The notes below the pieces were generated by a model. That model did no database searches and was not told the DNA's origin. It was given only the letters and a program-made list of their open reading frames with translations. 56,976 bases of DNA from an uncultured Alistipes sp. (GTDB taxonomy: Bacteria > Bacteroidota > Bacteroidia > Bacteroidales > Rikenellaceae). Every line of letters begins with the position of its first letter. Positions within the stretch are counted from its first letter, which is position 1. The translations under genes and the position numbers were made by a program. Location of the stretch: contig CAUDHE010000004.1 of assembly GCA_958449275.1 (NCBI GenBank), forward strand, positions 1 to 56,976, written 5' to 3'. This document shows positions 1 through 9,212 of this stretch, one piece after another.

Positions 1-1791
1 CGCCTCGATCTCGTCCATTATGCGTCCCGTCTCCTCGAGATTGCTGCCCGGGGCTGTCTGTACGTTCACGTTGATGGTACCCATATCCTCCTGCGGCACG
101 AGTCCCGTCTTGACGTTGTTCATCAGCAGCACGAGCACGACGCATGCAACCACGATGCCGCCCACGGCGATGAGCGTATGTCGCGACAGAAACGATACCC
201 CCTTCATGTATTTATGCTGCAGATGGCGGAACGAGCTGTTGAAAGCGTAGTGGAATCGATCGGAGAAGTTCGGCTTTCGGCCGTTCGTCGCATCGGCTCG
301 GGGACGCATTATCAAGGCGCACAAAGCGGGGCTGAGCGTCATGGCATTTAGCAGCGAGATGGCCACGGCGACGGCCATCGTCAATCCGAACTGAGTGTAA
401 AATGTACCCGTCGTTCCGCCCATGAAGCTCACGGGAATGAATACTGCCATAAATACCACGGTGGTGGTCATTAATGCCGAAGTCAGTCCGCTCATGGCAT
501 CCACCGCGGCACGGTAGGCCGAGGTGTAACCGTCGTCGAACTTGGCCTGCACGGCCTCCACCACCACGATACTGTCATCCACCACGGTTCCGATGACGAG
601 CACCAGCGCGAAGAGGGTCAACAGATTGAGACTGAATCCCGCCACGCTGAGGAAAGCGAACGTGCCGATAAGTGATACTATAATGGCGAGCGAAGGTATG
701 AGCGTGGCCCGCAAGTCGTGAAGAAAGAGATAGACCACCAATATCACCAGCAGGATGGCTATGAACAGCGTCTCCACCACGTTGGAGATGGAGGCGTCGA
801 GAAAATCCTTCGTACTCGTAATGTCGGTCAGCACCATGCCCTTGGGCAGCGATTTGGCTATCTCGGCCGACACTCTGTCAATCTCTTCGATGATCTCATT
901 GGCGTTCGAACCCGAGGTTTGCGCCATCATGCAGTTGGCACCCGGGTGTCCGCCGGTCCGGCTCAGCATGGTATAGTTTTCGGCACCCAATTCGATGCGT
1001 GCCACATCTTTTAGACGCAGCACGTCGCCGTCGGGCAGCGACTTTATTATCATGTCGCCGTAGTCCTCTTCGTTCTCGTAGCGTCCCCTATATTTCAGCA
1101 CGTATTGGAACGTGTTGGCCGACTCCGCGCCGAGGGTACCCGTGGGCGACTCCACGTTTTGCTCGTTCAATACGGCGGAGATATCCGAAGGCATCAGATT
1201 GTACTGCGCCATCTTATACGGATCGAGCCAGATGCGTAACGAGTAACTCGCACCCCATATATTCACGTCGCCCACGCCTGCTATGCGCGACATCTGCGGC
1301 TCGATGTTTATCTTCATGTAGTTGGTCAGGAAGTTGGCATCGTAGGAGTCGTCGGGCGAATAGAGCGAAATGGCTTTCAGCGAATTGTTTTGTCGTTTAC
1401 GCACGGTGATTCCCGACTTGGTAACCTCGGCGGGGAGCAGTCCCTGCGCCGTTGCCACTCGGTTCTGCACATTCACCACCGACATGTCGGGATCCGTTCC
1501 CTGTTTGAAATATACGCTGATCGAAGCCGAACCCGTATTGGTGGCGGTGGAAGTCATGTACATCATGTTCTCCACGCCGTTGAGTTGCTCTTCGAGCGGC
1601 GTTATCACGCTCTTCATCACCGTTTCGGCATTGGCGCCGGTATAGGTGGCGGAAACGCGCACCGTGGGCGGCGCAATGTCGGGAAATTGTTCGAGCGGCA
1701 GTCGGCTCAGTCCGATAAGCCCCACAATGACTATGGCTACGGATATCACGCCCGACAGAATGGGGCGGTCTATGAAGGTCTTGACGGTCAT
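1..1791 (-). CDS. RND efflux permease, HAE1 (AcrB-like), truncated by window edge
   Basis: Inner-membrane proton/drug antiporter subunit of a tripartite efflux pump. The frame is open from the ATG at 1791 through base 1, giving 597 N-terminal residues; the family is about 1,050 residues, so the C-terminal half lies outside the window. Visible are the first membrane segment after MTVKTFIDRPILSGVIS, the PLEQFPDIAPP stretch typical of HAE1 pumps, and the TM4 proton-relay motif VVDDSIVVVEAV with both aspartates. The start overlaps the stop of the adaptor gene by four bases (ATGA), so the two are translationally coupled. The substrate cannot be read from the sequence. Confidence 0.95.
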   Translation of the reverse strand, partial: MTVKTFIDRPILSGVISVAIVIVGLIGLSRLPLEQFPDIAPPTVRVSATYTGANAETVMKSVITPLEEQLNGVENMMYMTSTATNTGSASISVYFKQGTDPDMSVVNVQNRVATAQGLLPAEVTKSGITVRKRQNNSLKAISLYSPDDSYDANFLTNYMKINIEPQMSRIAGVGDVNIWGASYSLRIWLDPYKMAQYNLMPSDISAVLNEQNVESPTGTLGAESANTFQYVLKYRGRYENEEDYGDMIIKSLPDGDVLRLKDVARIELGAENYTMLSRTGGHPGANCMMAQTSGSNANEIIEEIDRVSAEIAKSLPKGMVLTDITSTKDFLDASISNVVETLFIAILLVILVVYLFLHDLRATLIPSLAIIVSLIGTFAFLSVAGFSLNLLTLFALVLVIGTVVDDSIVVVEAVQAKFDDGYTSAYRAAVDAMSGLTSALMTTTVVFMAVFIPVSFMGGTTGTFYTQFGLTMAVAVAISLLNAMTLSPALCALIMRPRADATNGRKPNFSDRFHYAFNSSFRHLQHKYMKGVSFLSRHTLIAVGGIVVACVVLVLLMNNVKTGLVPQEDMGTINVNVQTAPGSNLEETGRIMDEIEA

Positions 1792-2897
1792 GGCTCTTTG
1801 ATTTCAGTTTCGGTATCGACCTCAATTCCTTCCTTTACCAGTCCCGCGCCTTCGGCGATGATTACGTCGCCCTCCTGCAATCCCGACTCCACGATGTATT
1901 CCGTGCCGTTGTTAAGTCGGAATACGGAAACGGGAACGGACTGCGTCTTGCCGTTCACGACCTTATATACGAACGTCTTGTTCTGCAATTCGTATGTGGC
2001 GCTTTGGGGAATTACGATGCAGTTCTCGCGGGGCGAGGGTACTATGACGGTAGCGCTGCCCCCTGAGCGAAGCAACTTTCGGGCGTTGGGGAAATCGGCG
2101 CGCAGCGTTACCGCCCCCGTACCCGCCGTGACGATGCCGCTCACGGCCGCTATACGTCCGCTGTCGGCATACATCTTACCGCCGGCCATGCGCAGACCCA
2201 CGTTCGGCATTCGTTCGATGAATTCATCGAGAGATCCGTATTGTTCGATAAGATCGGTGATCTGACTCTCGGTCAGCGAAAAATAGGCGTACATCCCGCT
2301 GTCGTCCGACAACGTGACGAGCGGTTCGCCTATGCTGCTGCTCACCAATGCTCCGACGCGATACGACGTCATGCCCGCCACACCGTCCACGGGGCTTTTG
2401 ACTTCCGTGTAAGACAGATCGTTTCGAGCGCTCGTTTCCCGTGCGCGGGCTTGAGCCAGCACGGCTTCGGCCGCTGCGAGATCATTGCGGGCGGCACTCA
2501 GATCATAGTCCTGCACCACATTCTTCTCGCGCAGAACTCGGGTGCTCTCGAAATTCAGCTTCGCCGTGGCGAGTGCGGCCTCGGCGCTCTGCACGTTGGC
2601 TGCCGCTTCCGCCAGCGCCGCCTTATAGGGTATCGGGTCGATGATGAACAGCGTCTGCCCTTTGCGGACTTTCTCGCCCTCGCCGATAGCGATGTCCGTG
2701 ATGAGTCCGCTTACCTGCGGGCGTATTTCCACCACTTGTCGTCCTTGCAGCCGAGCGGTGTATTCCGACTTTAAAGTGCGGTTTTCCCGTTTTACGGTCA
2801 GGGTTTTGTAAGTCGCATTCTCCTGCGCCGTCGGAGACTTGCCGCAAGCGCACAATGCCAGTCCCGCGAGCAGGACCGCAAACACTCTCTTTTTCAT
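1788..2897 (-). CDS. RND efflux periplasmic adaptor lipoprotein (MFP/HlyD family)
   Basis: Membrane-fusion protein that joins the RND permease encoded immediately downstream to an outer-membrane channel. The 369 residues are the usual family length. The N-terminus MKKRVFAVLLAGLALCAC is a lipoprotein signal with the acylated cysteine at about residue 18. A lipoyl/hairpin/beta-barrel layout follows: VVEIRPQVSGLI at the start of the lipoyl half, an Ala-rich coiled-coil hairpin (residues ~95-150), then KSPVDGVAG closing the lipoyl domain. No outer-membrane factor is seen in this operon within the window; it may lie beyond the left edge. It is divergent from the kinase gene at 3194. Confidence 0.95.
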   Translation of the reverse strand: MKKRVFAVLLAGLALCACGKSPTAQENATYKTLTVKRENRTLKSEYTARLQGRQVVEIRPQVSGLITDIAIGEGEKVRKGQTLFIIDPIPYKAALAEAAANVQSAEAALATAKLNFESTRVLREKNVVQDYDLSAARNDLAAAEAVLAQARARETSARNDLSYTEVKSPVDGVAGMTSYRVGALVSSSIGEPLVTLSDDSGMYAYFSLTESQITDLIEQYGSLDEFIERMPNVGLRMAGGKMYADSGRIAAVSGIVTAGTGAVTLRADFPNARKLLRSGGSATVIVPSPRENCIVIPQSATYELQNKTFVYKVVNGKTQSVPVSVFRLNNGTEYIVESGLQEGDVIIAEGAGLVKEGIEVDTETEIKEP

Positions 2898-3193
2898 ATT
2901 ATCGATATATCTGTTTCTTACATTTTGCCATATCAGACGTAAAAATAAGGGAATGCGGCGAATCGGAACATATATGAATAAGCATGTGGGGGTATATGGC
3001 GGGAATGTGGGGACAAAAGCATCGTTCGGCCGCGAGAACAGTGAATGGTCCCAACCGAATGCGGGGGCGAACGTCGCGTTTTCGGCGGCGAATGTCGCCT
3101 TTCGGATTCCGATTTATGAAAAAAAAGTCGTATCTTGCATCGACCAAGGTGGGCGTCGTACGGGACGGCGTCGCCGCGAATAAAAAAGTTTCA

Positions 3194-4225
3194 ATGAAGA
3201 ACATATCCGTTTACATCGACCTCGCGTTCTGCTTCATCTTCCTGCCGCTGATGATATTCATCTTTCCGGTGGAGAAATGGTGGGGAACGTATCCTCTGTT
3301 CTTTGTCTCGTTCGTCGGATGGCTCTACGCCACTTATTTCATATATAAATACGTGGTCATTCCGCGACTGTTTCATCGAGGCAAACCGCGTATGTTCGCC
3401 ATTTCGGTGATCGTCGTTTCGTTGGCGACGACCTTTCTTTTCTCGTCTTACGAGATCACCTCGCCTTTCTACCACCTTCGGCAACAGCAGATGGAATCGC
3501 TCACTTTTCCCATTTGGGGCGCAAGGCAGAATCAGCAGGCAGTGTGGCTGCACTACATCGTGGTGGTGATATTCTGCTTCGCGGTGGGGATGCTTACCGA
3601 GGCGTACCGCCAGCGGCTGGCGCGCGAGGAGGTGGAATACGAACGCAACAAAGCCGAGCTGGCGCTCTACAAGGCGCAGATCAATCCGCATTTTCTGTTC
3701 AATACGCTCAATACCCTCTACGGACTTCTCATAACGCACTCCGACAAGACCGAGGCCACTCTCGAACGCTTCATCAACCTGACCAAGTATATGTACAACA
3801 ATGCCAATCACGAGTTCATATCCCTGTCGGAGGAGATGGATTACATAGGGCAGTACATCGATTTGCAGAAACTGCGTCTCAACGAGTTCGCCGATGTGGA
3901 TTTTACGCACGAAGTGGAGAACGGCGATATGCCCGTGCCGCCCATGATGCTGATAACTTTCGTGGAAAATGCTTTCAAATACGGTATCTCGTCCAACGAA
4001 CCTTCTTTCATACACATCAGTCTGAACCAGTCGGACGACATGTTTCGCTTCGAAGTGACCAATTCCGTTTTCGAACGTAAGGTCGAGAATTCCAAGCGGA
4101 TGGGCATAGAGAATTGTCGCAGGAGGCTGTCGCTGCTGTATCCCGACCGCCATAGTCTGGAGTACGGTCGCATCGGCGATGGCAGGTTTCATGTCCGACT
4201 CGAACTAAAATCCGAAAAAGCATGA
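3194..4225 (+). CDS. Sensor histidine kinase, LytS/YpdA family
   Basis: Membrane sensor kinase of a LytTR-type two-component system. I chose the ATG at 3194 (MKNISVYIDLAFCF) because the upstream in-frame extension is low-complexity and starts inside the divergent intergenic region; this gives 343 residues. About four membrane segments (residues ~8-160) precede the His_kinase motif QINPHFLFNTLNTLY, with phospho-acceptor His166. The ATPase N-box is LITFVENAFKYG, and NCRRRLSLLYP near the end matches the short HATPase_c form. The stop overlaps the regulator start. The upstream 296 bp to the divergent adaptor gene hold only a weak -7-like TATCTTGC at 3131. Confidence 0.93.
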   Translation: MKNISVYIDLAFCFIFLPLMIFIFPVEKWWGTYPLFFVSFVGWLYATYFIYKYVVIPRLFHRGKPRMFAISVIVVSLATTFLFSSYEITSPFYHLRQQQMESLTFPIWGARQNQQAVWLHYIVVVIFCFAVGMLTEAYRQRLAREEVEYERNKAELALYKAQINPHFLFNTLNTLYGLLITHSDKTEATLERFINLTKYMYNNANHEFISLSEEMDYIGQYIDLQKLRLNEFADVDFTHEVENGDMPVPPMMLITFVENAFKYGISSNEPSFIHISLNQSDDMFRFEVTNSVFERKVENSKRMGIENCRRRLSLLYPDRHSLEYGRIGDGRFHVRLELKSEKA

Positions 4226-4920
4226 TGAAATGTATAGCCATCGACGACGAACCCATCGCACTGAGCATTATCAGCCGATATTGCGAACGGCGGGGGGGGG
4301 TGACCCTGGAGACATACAGCTCTCCGCGCCAAGGTATGCAGCGCGTGAGCGAATGGAAACCCGACATAGTGCTGCTCGACATCGAGATGAACGGCACGTC
4401 GGGGATCGAACTGGCCCGCCGGCTTCCTGCGTCGTGTTGCCTGATATTCACCACCGCATACGCCCACTATGCGCTGGACGGATTCGAAGTCAATGCCGTC
4501 GATTTTCTGCACAAACCTTATTTCTACGAGCGCTTCGACCGCGCGATGCAGAAAGCGGAACAGTGGTTGAGAATGCACGATCTGCTGCGCGTGTCCGAGT
4601 CCGCCACACGGCAGCTGGTGCTGAAATCGGAGTACAAGAACGTCACGCTTTCCGTCGATTCCATACTGTATGTGGAATCGATAGACAACTACATAAAAGT
4701 GCATCTTGCCGACGGAGCGTCGGTTCTTTCCAAGATTCCGCTGCGCAGCATCGAAAAGCAGTTGCCGCAAGGCGAATTTATACGCATACACCGTTCGTTC
4801 GTGGTTGCACGCCACCGAATTGCACGTTTCACGCGGTCGGAAGTGACGCTTGAAAAAAGCGGCATAAGTTTGCCTGTCGGAAAGAAATATACGGAGGATG
4901 TCATGAAGATTTTAATCTGA
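4222..4920 (+). CDS. LytTR-type response regulator
   Basis: Cytoplasmic transcription regulator paired with the overlapping LytS-type kinase (ATGATGA junction; start at 4222 or 4225). The receiver domain spans residues ~1-115, with acidic pocket IDDEP, phospho-acceptor Asp53 (VLLDIEM), Thr77/78 and Lys98 (LHKPY). The LytTR DNA-binding domain fills ~130-232 (VDSILYVESIDNYIKVHL, FIRIHRSFVV). 232 residues is standard. The location just before a TolC/HlyD/MFS operon suggests that operon, or the divergent RND pump, as its target; this is inference. A run of nine G at 4292-4300 sits in the receiver. Confidence 0.93.
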   Translation: MMKCIAIDDEPIALSIISRYCERRGGVTLETYSSPRQGMQRVSEWKPDIVLLDIEMNGTSGIELARRLPASCCLIFTTAYAHYALDGFEVNAVDFLHKPYFYERFDRAMQKAEQWLRMHDLLRVSESATRQLVLKSEYKNVTLSVDSILYVESIDNYIKVHLADGASVLSKIPLRSIEKQLPQGEFIRIHRSFVVARHRIARFTRSEVTLEKSGISLPVGKKYTEDVMKILI

Positions 4921-4959
4921 GATCCGCAATTACGAAGTCGATTTTTCGACGAAAATTTA

Positions 4960-4967
4960 TACCTTTG
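4960..4967 (+). promoter_or_regulatory. Candidate -7 element for the efflux operon
   Basis: TACCTTTG matches the Bacteroidota sigma-ABfr -7 consensus TAnnTTTG in the 188-bp gap before the TolC gene. No good -33 TTTG is seen at 19-21 bases, which would fit an activator-dependent promoter. The adjacent LytTR regulator is the obvious candidate activator (inference). Confidence 0.45.
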
Positions 4968-5108
4968 CACTCGATTTCGGTCATTTCGTTTTGTATGGAA
5001 TGCGGAATCGAATTCCGTCGATCGTATAATTTTTGATGGTTGCAAGTCAAATCAGTTCGCGTGGATTCTACGCTGATTTACAGTTGCTTATAACCTTCAA
5101 AAATAGAT

Positions 5109-6437
5109 ATGAAGACACGATTGATTACTTTTTTCGCGTTGTTGCTCGCAACGATTTCAGGCGATGTCGGCTGTTTGCCGTGCGCCGCGCAAACCGTCCC
5201 GTTGTCGGTCGACACTCTTTTCCGCCTCATCGACGACCGCAGCCGTGCCGTCAAGTTGAAATCTCTGTACGTCAAAGATGCCGAAGTAGGCGAAAGCGTG
5301 GCCCGCAGCAACAAACTGCCTCAGCTTCACGCATCGCTCTCGGTGGGTTATTTGGGTAACGGTTATCTGACCGATCGCGACTTCGGGGGAGGCATGAATG
5401 TCCCCAACCCTCATTCCAACAACAATTTCGCGCTCGAGGCGATGCAGGTGATATACGGCGGCGGCGCCATATCGAGCGGCATCCGCATGTCGGAACTGAA
5501 TACGCGCATGGCTCAGCTCGACCTCGAGGAGAGTCGTCAGCAGGTGAGGTTCCTGCTGTTGGGATGGCTGATCGATTTGCAGTGCCTGCACAATCGCCGC
5601 CGAGTGCTCGACGAGAACATCGTTTTGGCCGGCGAAGTGCTCGACAACATACGCGCCCGTTACGATGAAGGCGTGGTGCTGGAAAGCGACGTCACCCGCT
5701 ACGAGTTGCAGTTGCAGGATCTGCGTCTGCAACGTGAAAAGACGAACGAGGCCGTGAGCGTCACCAATTACAGACTCGCGAACGCCCTCGGATTTTCGGT
5801 GCCCGACACGGAATTCAGTCCCGAGCTGTCGCCGATGGACGCAGCGTTCGACATAAAATCCGAAAGCGGCTGGCAGGAGCAGGCCTGTTCGTCCAATATT
5901 TCGCTCAAAAAGGCCGAACTCGGCATATCCCTCAGCGAAACCAATCGCAAGATCGTCGCTGCCGACAAACGTCCCAAACTGTCGCTTTTCGCATACGGCA
6001 AGTTCGATTCTCCCATCGTCACCGAGGTGCCCGTACTCAACAAAAATTTCATGTACTGGGGATTCGGAGTCAATCTGAGTTTCAACATCTCGTCGTTATA
6101 TACAGCCAATCGCCGCATACGCAGAGCATACATAGCCGAGAGGGAGAGTCGCGAAATTTACGACATCAACCGCGAGAATTTGGAGGACGACGTGCAGGCG
6201 GCTTACGAGAGCTACCGCACCGCAGTCACGGAACTGCGCACGCAGGAGAAGAGCCTCGAACTGGCCCGTCGAAACTATGCGATCGTCAGCGACCGCTACG
6301 AAAGCGGCATGGCTCTGGTCACCGACATGGTCGATGCGGCAAACATGCGCCTCTCGGCGGAGATCGGATTGGAGAATGCCCGAACCATGCTGCTCTTTTG
6401 CTATTACCGATTGAAATATACGACCCATACATTATAA
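5109..6437 (+). CDS. TolC-family outer-membrane efflux protein
   Basis: Outer-membrane channel of a tripartite exporter, first gene of an operon with HlyD- and MFS-type partners. The 442 residues start with a Sec signal (MKTRLITFFALLLATISG). The two OEP repeats are visible as long Ala/Leu/Glu-rich helices (residues ~150-225 and ~350-430), each with the QxxxxARxRYxxG-type signature: NIRARYDEGVVLESDVTRYE and AIVSDRYESGMALVTDMVDA. It follows the LytTR regulator by 188 bp. Substrate is unknown. Confidence 0.93.
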   Translation: MKTRLITFFALLLATISGDVGCLPCAAQTVPLSVDTLFRLIDDRSRAVKLKSLYVKDAEVGESVARSNKLPQLHASLSVGYLGNGYLTDRDFGGGMNVPNPHSNNNFALEAMQVIYGGGAISSGIRMSELNTRMAQLDLEESRQQVRFLLLGWLIDLQCLHNRRRVLDENIVLAGEVLDNIRARYDEGVVLESDVTRYELQLQDLRLQREKTNEAVSVTNYRLANALGFSVPDTEFSPELSPMDAAFDIKSESGWQEQACSSNISLKKAELGISLSETNRKIVAADKRPKLSLFAYGKFDSPIVTEVPVLNKNFMYWGFGVNLSFNISSLYTANRRIRRAYIAERESREIYDINRENLEDDVQAAYESYRTAVTELRTQEKSLELARRNYAIVSDRYESGMALVTDMVDAANMRLSAEIGLENARTMLLFCYYRLKYTTHTL

Positions 6438-6463
6438 TAACGACATAACGAACAAATATCATT

Positions 6464-7495
6464 ATGAACAGAAAGACAAAAGTACGCATATATAATATTG
6501 CGGTCATCGCGCTGCTTCTGTGCGGCATAGGTTACGTGATTTCGAAATTCGTGCATCTGGGCAACGTCGAGTTTACGAACAATGCCTACGTACATCAGCA
6601 TATTACCCCCATCAACAGCCGCGTGTCGGGCTTCATCGAGGAGATACGTTTCGACGAATATACTCCCGTGCACAAGGGCGATACGCTCGTCGTAATCGAG
6701 GATGCCGAGTTTCGCCTGCGATTGGCGCAGGCGGAAGCCGCGCTTTACAACGCTCTCGCAGGACAGCGGGCGTCGGCCACGTCGGTGCAGACCGTCCAGA
6801 ACAACATCGGCGTGAACGACGCCGCCATAGCCGAATGCAAGGCTCAGCTGGAGAATGCCCGCCGCGAGGACGAACGCTACGAACGGCTGCTGGAGCGCAA
6901 GTCGGTCACCCCTCAACAGTATGACAACGTACATACGGCATACCTGGCGGCGCAGGCACGCTACGAACAGCTCACCCGTTCGCGGCAGTCGACTTCGCTG
7001 GCGAAAAGCGAGCAGAACCATCGCCTCGCCCAAAACGACGCCAACGTGCAGGTAGCGCAGACCGCTCTCGATCTGGCACGGCTCAATCTGTCGTACACGG
7101 TAATTATCGCTCCGTGCGACGGCGTATTGGGACGCAAGGATATCAACGTGGGACAACTCGTACAGCCCGGACAGACATTGGTCGACATAGTGGATTCCGC
7201 CGACAAATGGATCGTGGCCAACTTTCGGGAGACGCAGCTTCACAACATCGACGAGGGTTGCAAAGTGGATATAACCGTAGATGCTCTCCCCGGATATGCT
7301 CTGACCGGTACCGTACAGTCCATCTCCGACGCCACCGGATCGGCCGTATCGATGTTGCCGACGGACAACGCCACGGGAAACTTCGTAAAGGTGGAGCAGC
7401 GCATCCCCGTCCGCATTGCCATCGACGATCGGGATTCGGAGGCTTATCGTCGCTTGCGTGCGGGAATGAGCGTGGAATGCGAAGTGAAATATTGA
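6464..7495 (+). CDS. HlyD/EmrA-type membrane fusion protein
   Basis: Periplasmic adaptor anchored by one N-terminal membrane helix (residues ~10-28, IYNIAVIALLLCGIGYVIS), not by lipidation. The first lipoyl half contains NSRVSGFIEEIRF. A coiled-coil hairpin with many Ala/Gln residues runs from ~75 to ~190, and the second lipoyl half contains IIAPCDGVLGRKDINVGQLV. 343 residues is typical of EmrA. It lies 26 bp after TolC and 6 bp before the MFS gene, so the three are one operon and probably one export complex. Confidence 0.93.
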   Translation: MNRKTKVRIYNIAVIALLLCGIGYVISKFVHLGNVEFTNNAYVHQHITPINSRVSGFIEEIRFDEYTPVHKGDTLVVIEDAEFRLRLAQAEAALYNALAGQRASATSVQTVQNNIGVNDAAIAECKAQLENARREDERYERLLERKSVTPQQYDNVHTAYLAAQARYEQLTRSRQSTSLAKSEQNHRLAQNDANVQVAQTALDLARLNLSYTVIIAPCDGVLGRKDINVGQLVQPGQTLVDIVDSADKWIVANFRETQLHNIDEGCKVDITVDALPGYALTGTVQSISDATGSAVSMLPTDNATGNFVKVEQRIPVRIAIDDRDSEAYRRLRAGMSVECEVKY

Positions 7496-7501
7496 TGCGT
7501 C

Positions 7502-9088
7502 ATGGCGGAGAATAACACAAACGATCACGGCGGAGGTTTTGCCATGCCGATGTTCAAGGATTGGGTGCCCGAGCGCCTGCGTCCTTGGCTGTTCGTATGG
7601 CTGGCTTTCACGTTCCAGCTGTCGGGCGGCGTATACATCGGTGCTCTGAACGAAATGATGGGCTCCATGTCGCTGATGCGCGAGGATATACTGATGTGCC
7701 TCTATGCCGGCCTGTGCGGCCTCGCATTCACATTCCCCATACTGTTTCGCACCAAGTTCCGATTCACCAACCGTACGCTGTTGCTCGCATCGGTGGCGGG
7801 TATCGCCGCATGCAACATAATAGGCATGTTCGTCACGTGCCTGCCCCTGCTGTGGTTCATCTGTTTCATATCGGGTTGCCTGAAGATACAAGGCACGTTC
7901 GAGTGCATGTCCAACATACAGTTGTGGATGACTCCCAAACGCGATTTCCGCGTCTTCTTCCCATTGCTGCATTTGTGGATCATGATCTCCATCTCGGTGT
8001 CCGACCTGCTGGCGGCGTGGTTTTGCCATGTGGCGACGTTTTATTACGTGGCGTGGCTGATGATAGGCGTCATGCTGTTCAACGCTCTGTGGCTGTTCGT
8101 CTGCACGCGTCATTTCCGTTTCATGCGACCACTTCCGTTCTACTCCGTCGACTGGCTCGGAGCCTTGCTGTGGGTGCTCGCCGTGATGCAGACCGTTTAC
8201 ATCTTCTGCTACGGAGAATTTTACAACTGGTGGGAAAGCGGCACGATACGTACGCTCACTCTTACTGCCGTACTCACACTCGCATTGGCGGTAGCGAGGA
8301 TGTTTCTCATCCGTCACCCCTATATCGAGCCGAAGATGTGGCGCAATCGCAATCTGCCCCCCATACTCTTCCTCTCGGTCGTTATAGAGGCGTTGCTCGC
8401 TACGGAGCATGTGCTCGAGGAGATATTTTACGAGGGCGGCATGGAGTGGCACAGCCACACGACAGCCGTACTGAACTATCCCGCCATGATCGGGGCGGTA
8501 TGCGCCTGCCTGTTCGCATTGCTTTGGCTTAAGGTGTGGCAGTTCGGGCGCGTCAGGCTCATTGCCATAGGTCTGGCAGCGTTCACTGCCTACGTTCTAT
8601 GTTTTTACTTCACCGTATCCACCGACATGAGTATCAACCGACTCTACCTGCCGATGTTTCTGCGCGGATTCGCCGCCACGTCGCTCGGCATCGTATTGTT
8701 GTATTCCATACAGTCGGTCATGCACTTCATGGTTTTCTTCCAGTCGCTTGCCATTTTCCAAACGTTGCATCTGCTGGTGGGCGGCGTCATGGGTGCGGCA
8801 TGCTATGCGTTCGGAGTACGCTACCTTATGGCCGACAATATAGCCCGCTACGGAGGATATCTCGACAGTATCAGCATGCCGGCCCGCGAGGTACCGCACC
8901 ATATAGGCGAACTGATGTCGCAATTTCAGGTCGCAAGCGTAAAACAACTCTACGGCATAGTCGCGTACGTATCCATCGGATTGCTGCTCGTAGCATTGCT
9001 CTATGACATACCGATTACGCGCGAACGCCATAGGTGGATGCCGTCATGGGCGGCCGTGGGAAAGGTATTGCGTAAACGGCTGCGATAG
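7502..9088 (+). CDS. MFS transporter, EmrB/DHA2-like
   Basis: Inner-membrane transporter of the EmrA/EmrB/TolC-like system. The 528 residues form roughly 12-14 hydrophobic segments, from FVWLAFTFQLSGGVYIGAL near the N-terminus to VAYVSIGLLLVALLYDI near the C-terminus. There is a hydrophilic, charged C-terminal tail (RERHRWMPSWAAVGKVLRKR). Motifs of ordinary DHA2 pumps are poorly preserved, as in many Bacteroidota homologues annotated only as MFS permeases; this is from general knowledge, not a search. Six bases separate it from the HlyD gene, and a bidirectional terminator follows. Confidence 0.85.
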   Translation: MAENNTNDHGGGFAMPMFKDWVPERLRPWLFVWLAFTFQLSGGVYIGALNEMMGSMSLMREDILMCLYAGLCGLAFTFPILFRTKFRFTNRTLLLASVAGIAACNIIGMFVTCLPLLWFICFISGCLKIQGTFECMSNIQLWMTPKRDFRVFFPLLHLWIMISISVSDLLAAWFCHVATFYYVAWLMIGVMLFNALWLFVCTRHFRFMRPLPFYSVDWLGALLWVLAVMQTVYIFCYGEFYNWWESGTIRTLTLTAVLTLALAVARMFLIRHPYIEPKMWRNRNLPPILFLSVVIEALLATEHVLEEIFYEGGMEWHSHTTAVLNYPAMIGAVCACLFALLWLKVWQFGRVRLIAIGLAAFTAYVLCFYFTVSTDMSINRLYLPMFLRGFAATSLGIVLLYSIQSVMHFMVFFQSLAIFQTLHLLVGGVMGAACYAFGVRYLMADNIARYGGYLDSISMPAREVPHHIGELMSQFQVASVKQLYGIVAYVSIGLLLVALLYDIPITRERHRWMPSWAAVGKVLRKRLR

Positions 9089-9151
9089 CGGGAACGACGA
9101 ATCGAATATCGAATCCCTGCTGCATTTGCGTTTTGCCGTCGTAACGCATCG

Positions 9152-9186
9152 AAAATCCCCGCGACAGACGATGTCGCGGGGATTTT
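9152..9186. terminator. Bidirectional rho-independent terminator
   Basis: A perfect 15-bp inverted repeat, AAAATCCCCGCGACA, with a 5-base loop. It is GC-rich inside and has A/T tracts at both ends, so it can terminate in both directions. It sits between the convergent MFS gene (+) and CMD-cupin gene (-). Confidence 0.9.
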
Positions 9187-9212
9187 TAGCATATTGATAC
9201 CTGCCTGATTTA

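Noticed and set aside
1390..2265. Plus-strand frames across the RND permease/adaptor junction.
   Set aside because: They lie opposite the minus-strand efflux genes and have no coherent protein features.
6404..8458. A 684-codon open frame on the minus strand opposite the HlyD and MFS genes.
   Set aside because: It is antisense to two clear membrane-transport genes, is His/Gln/Arg-rich with no domain, and arises from codon bias of the plus strand.
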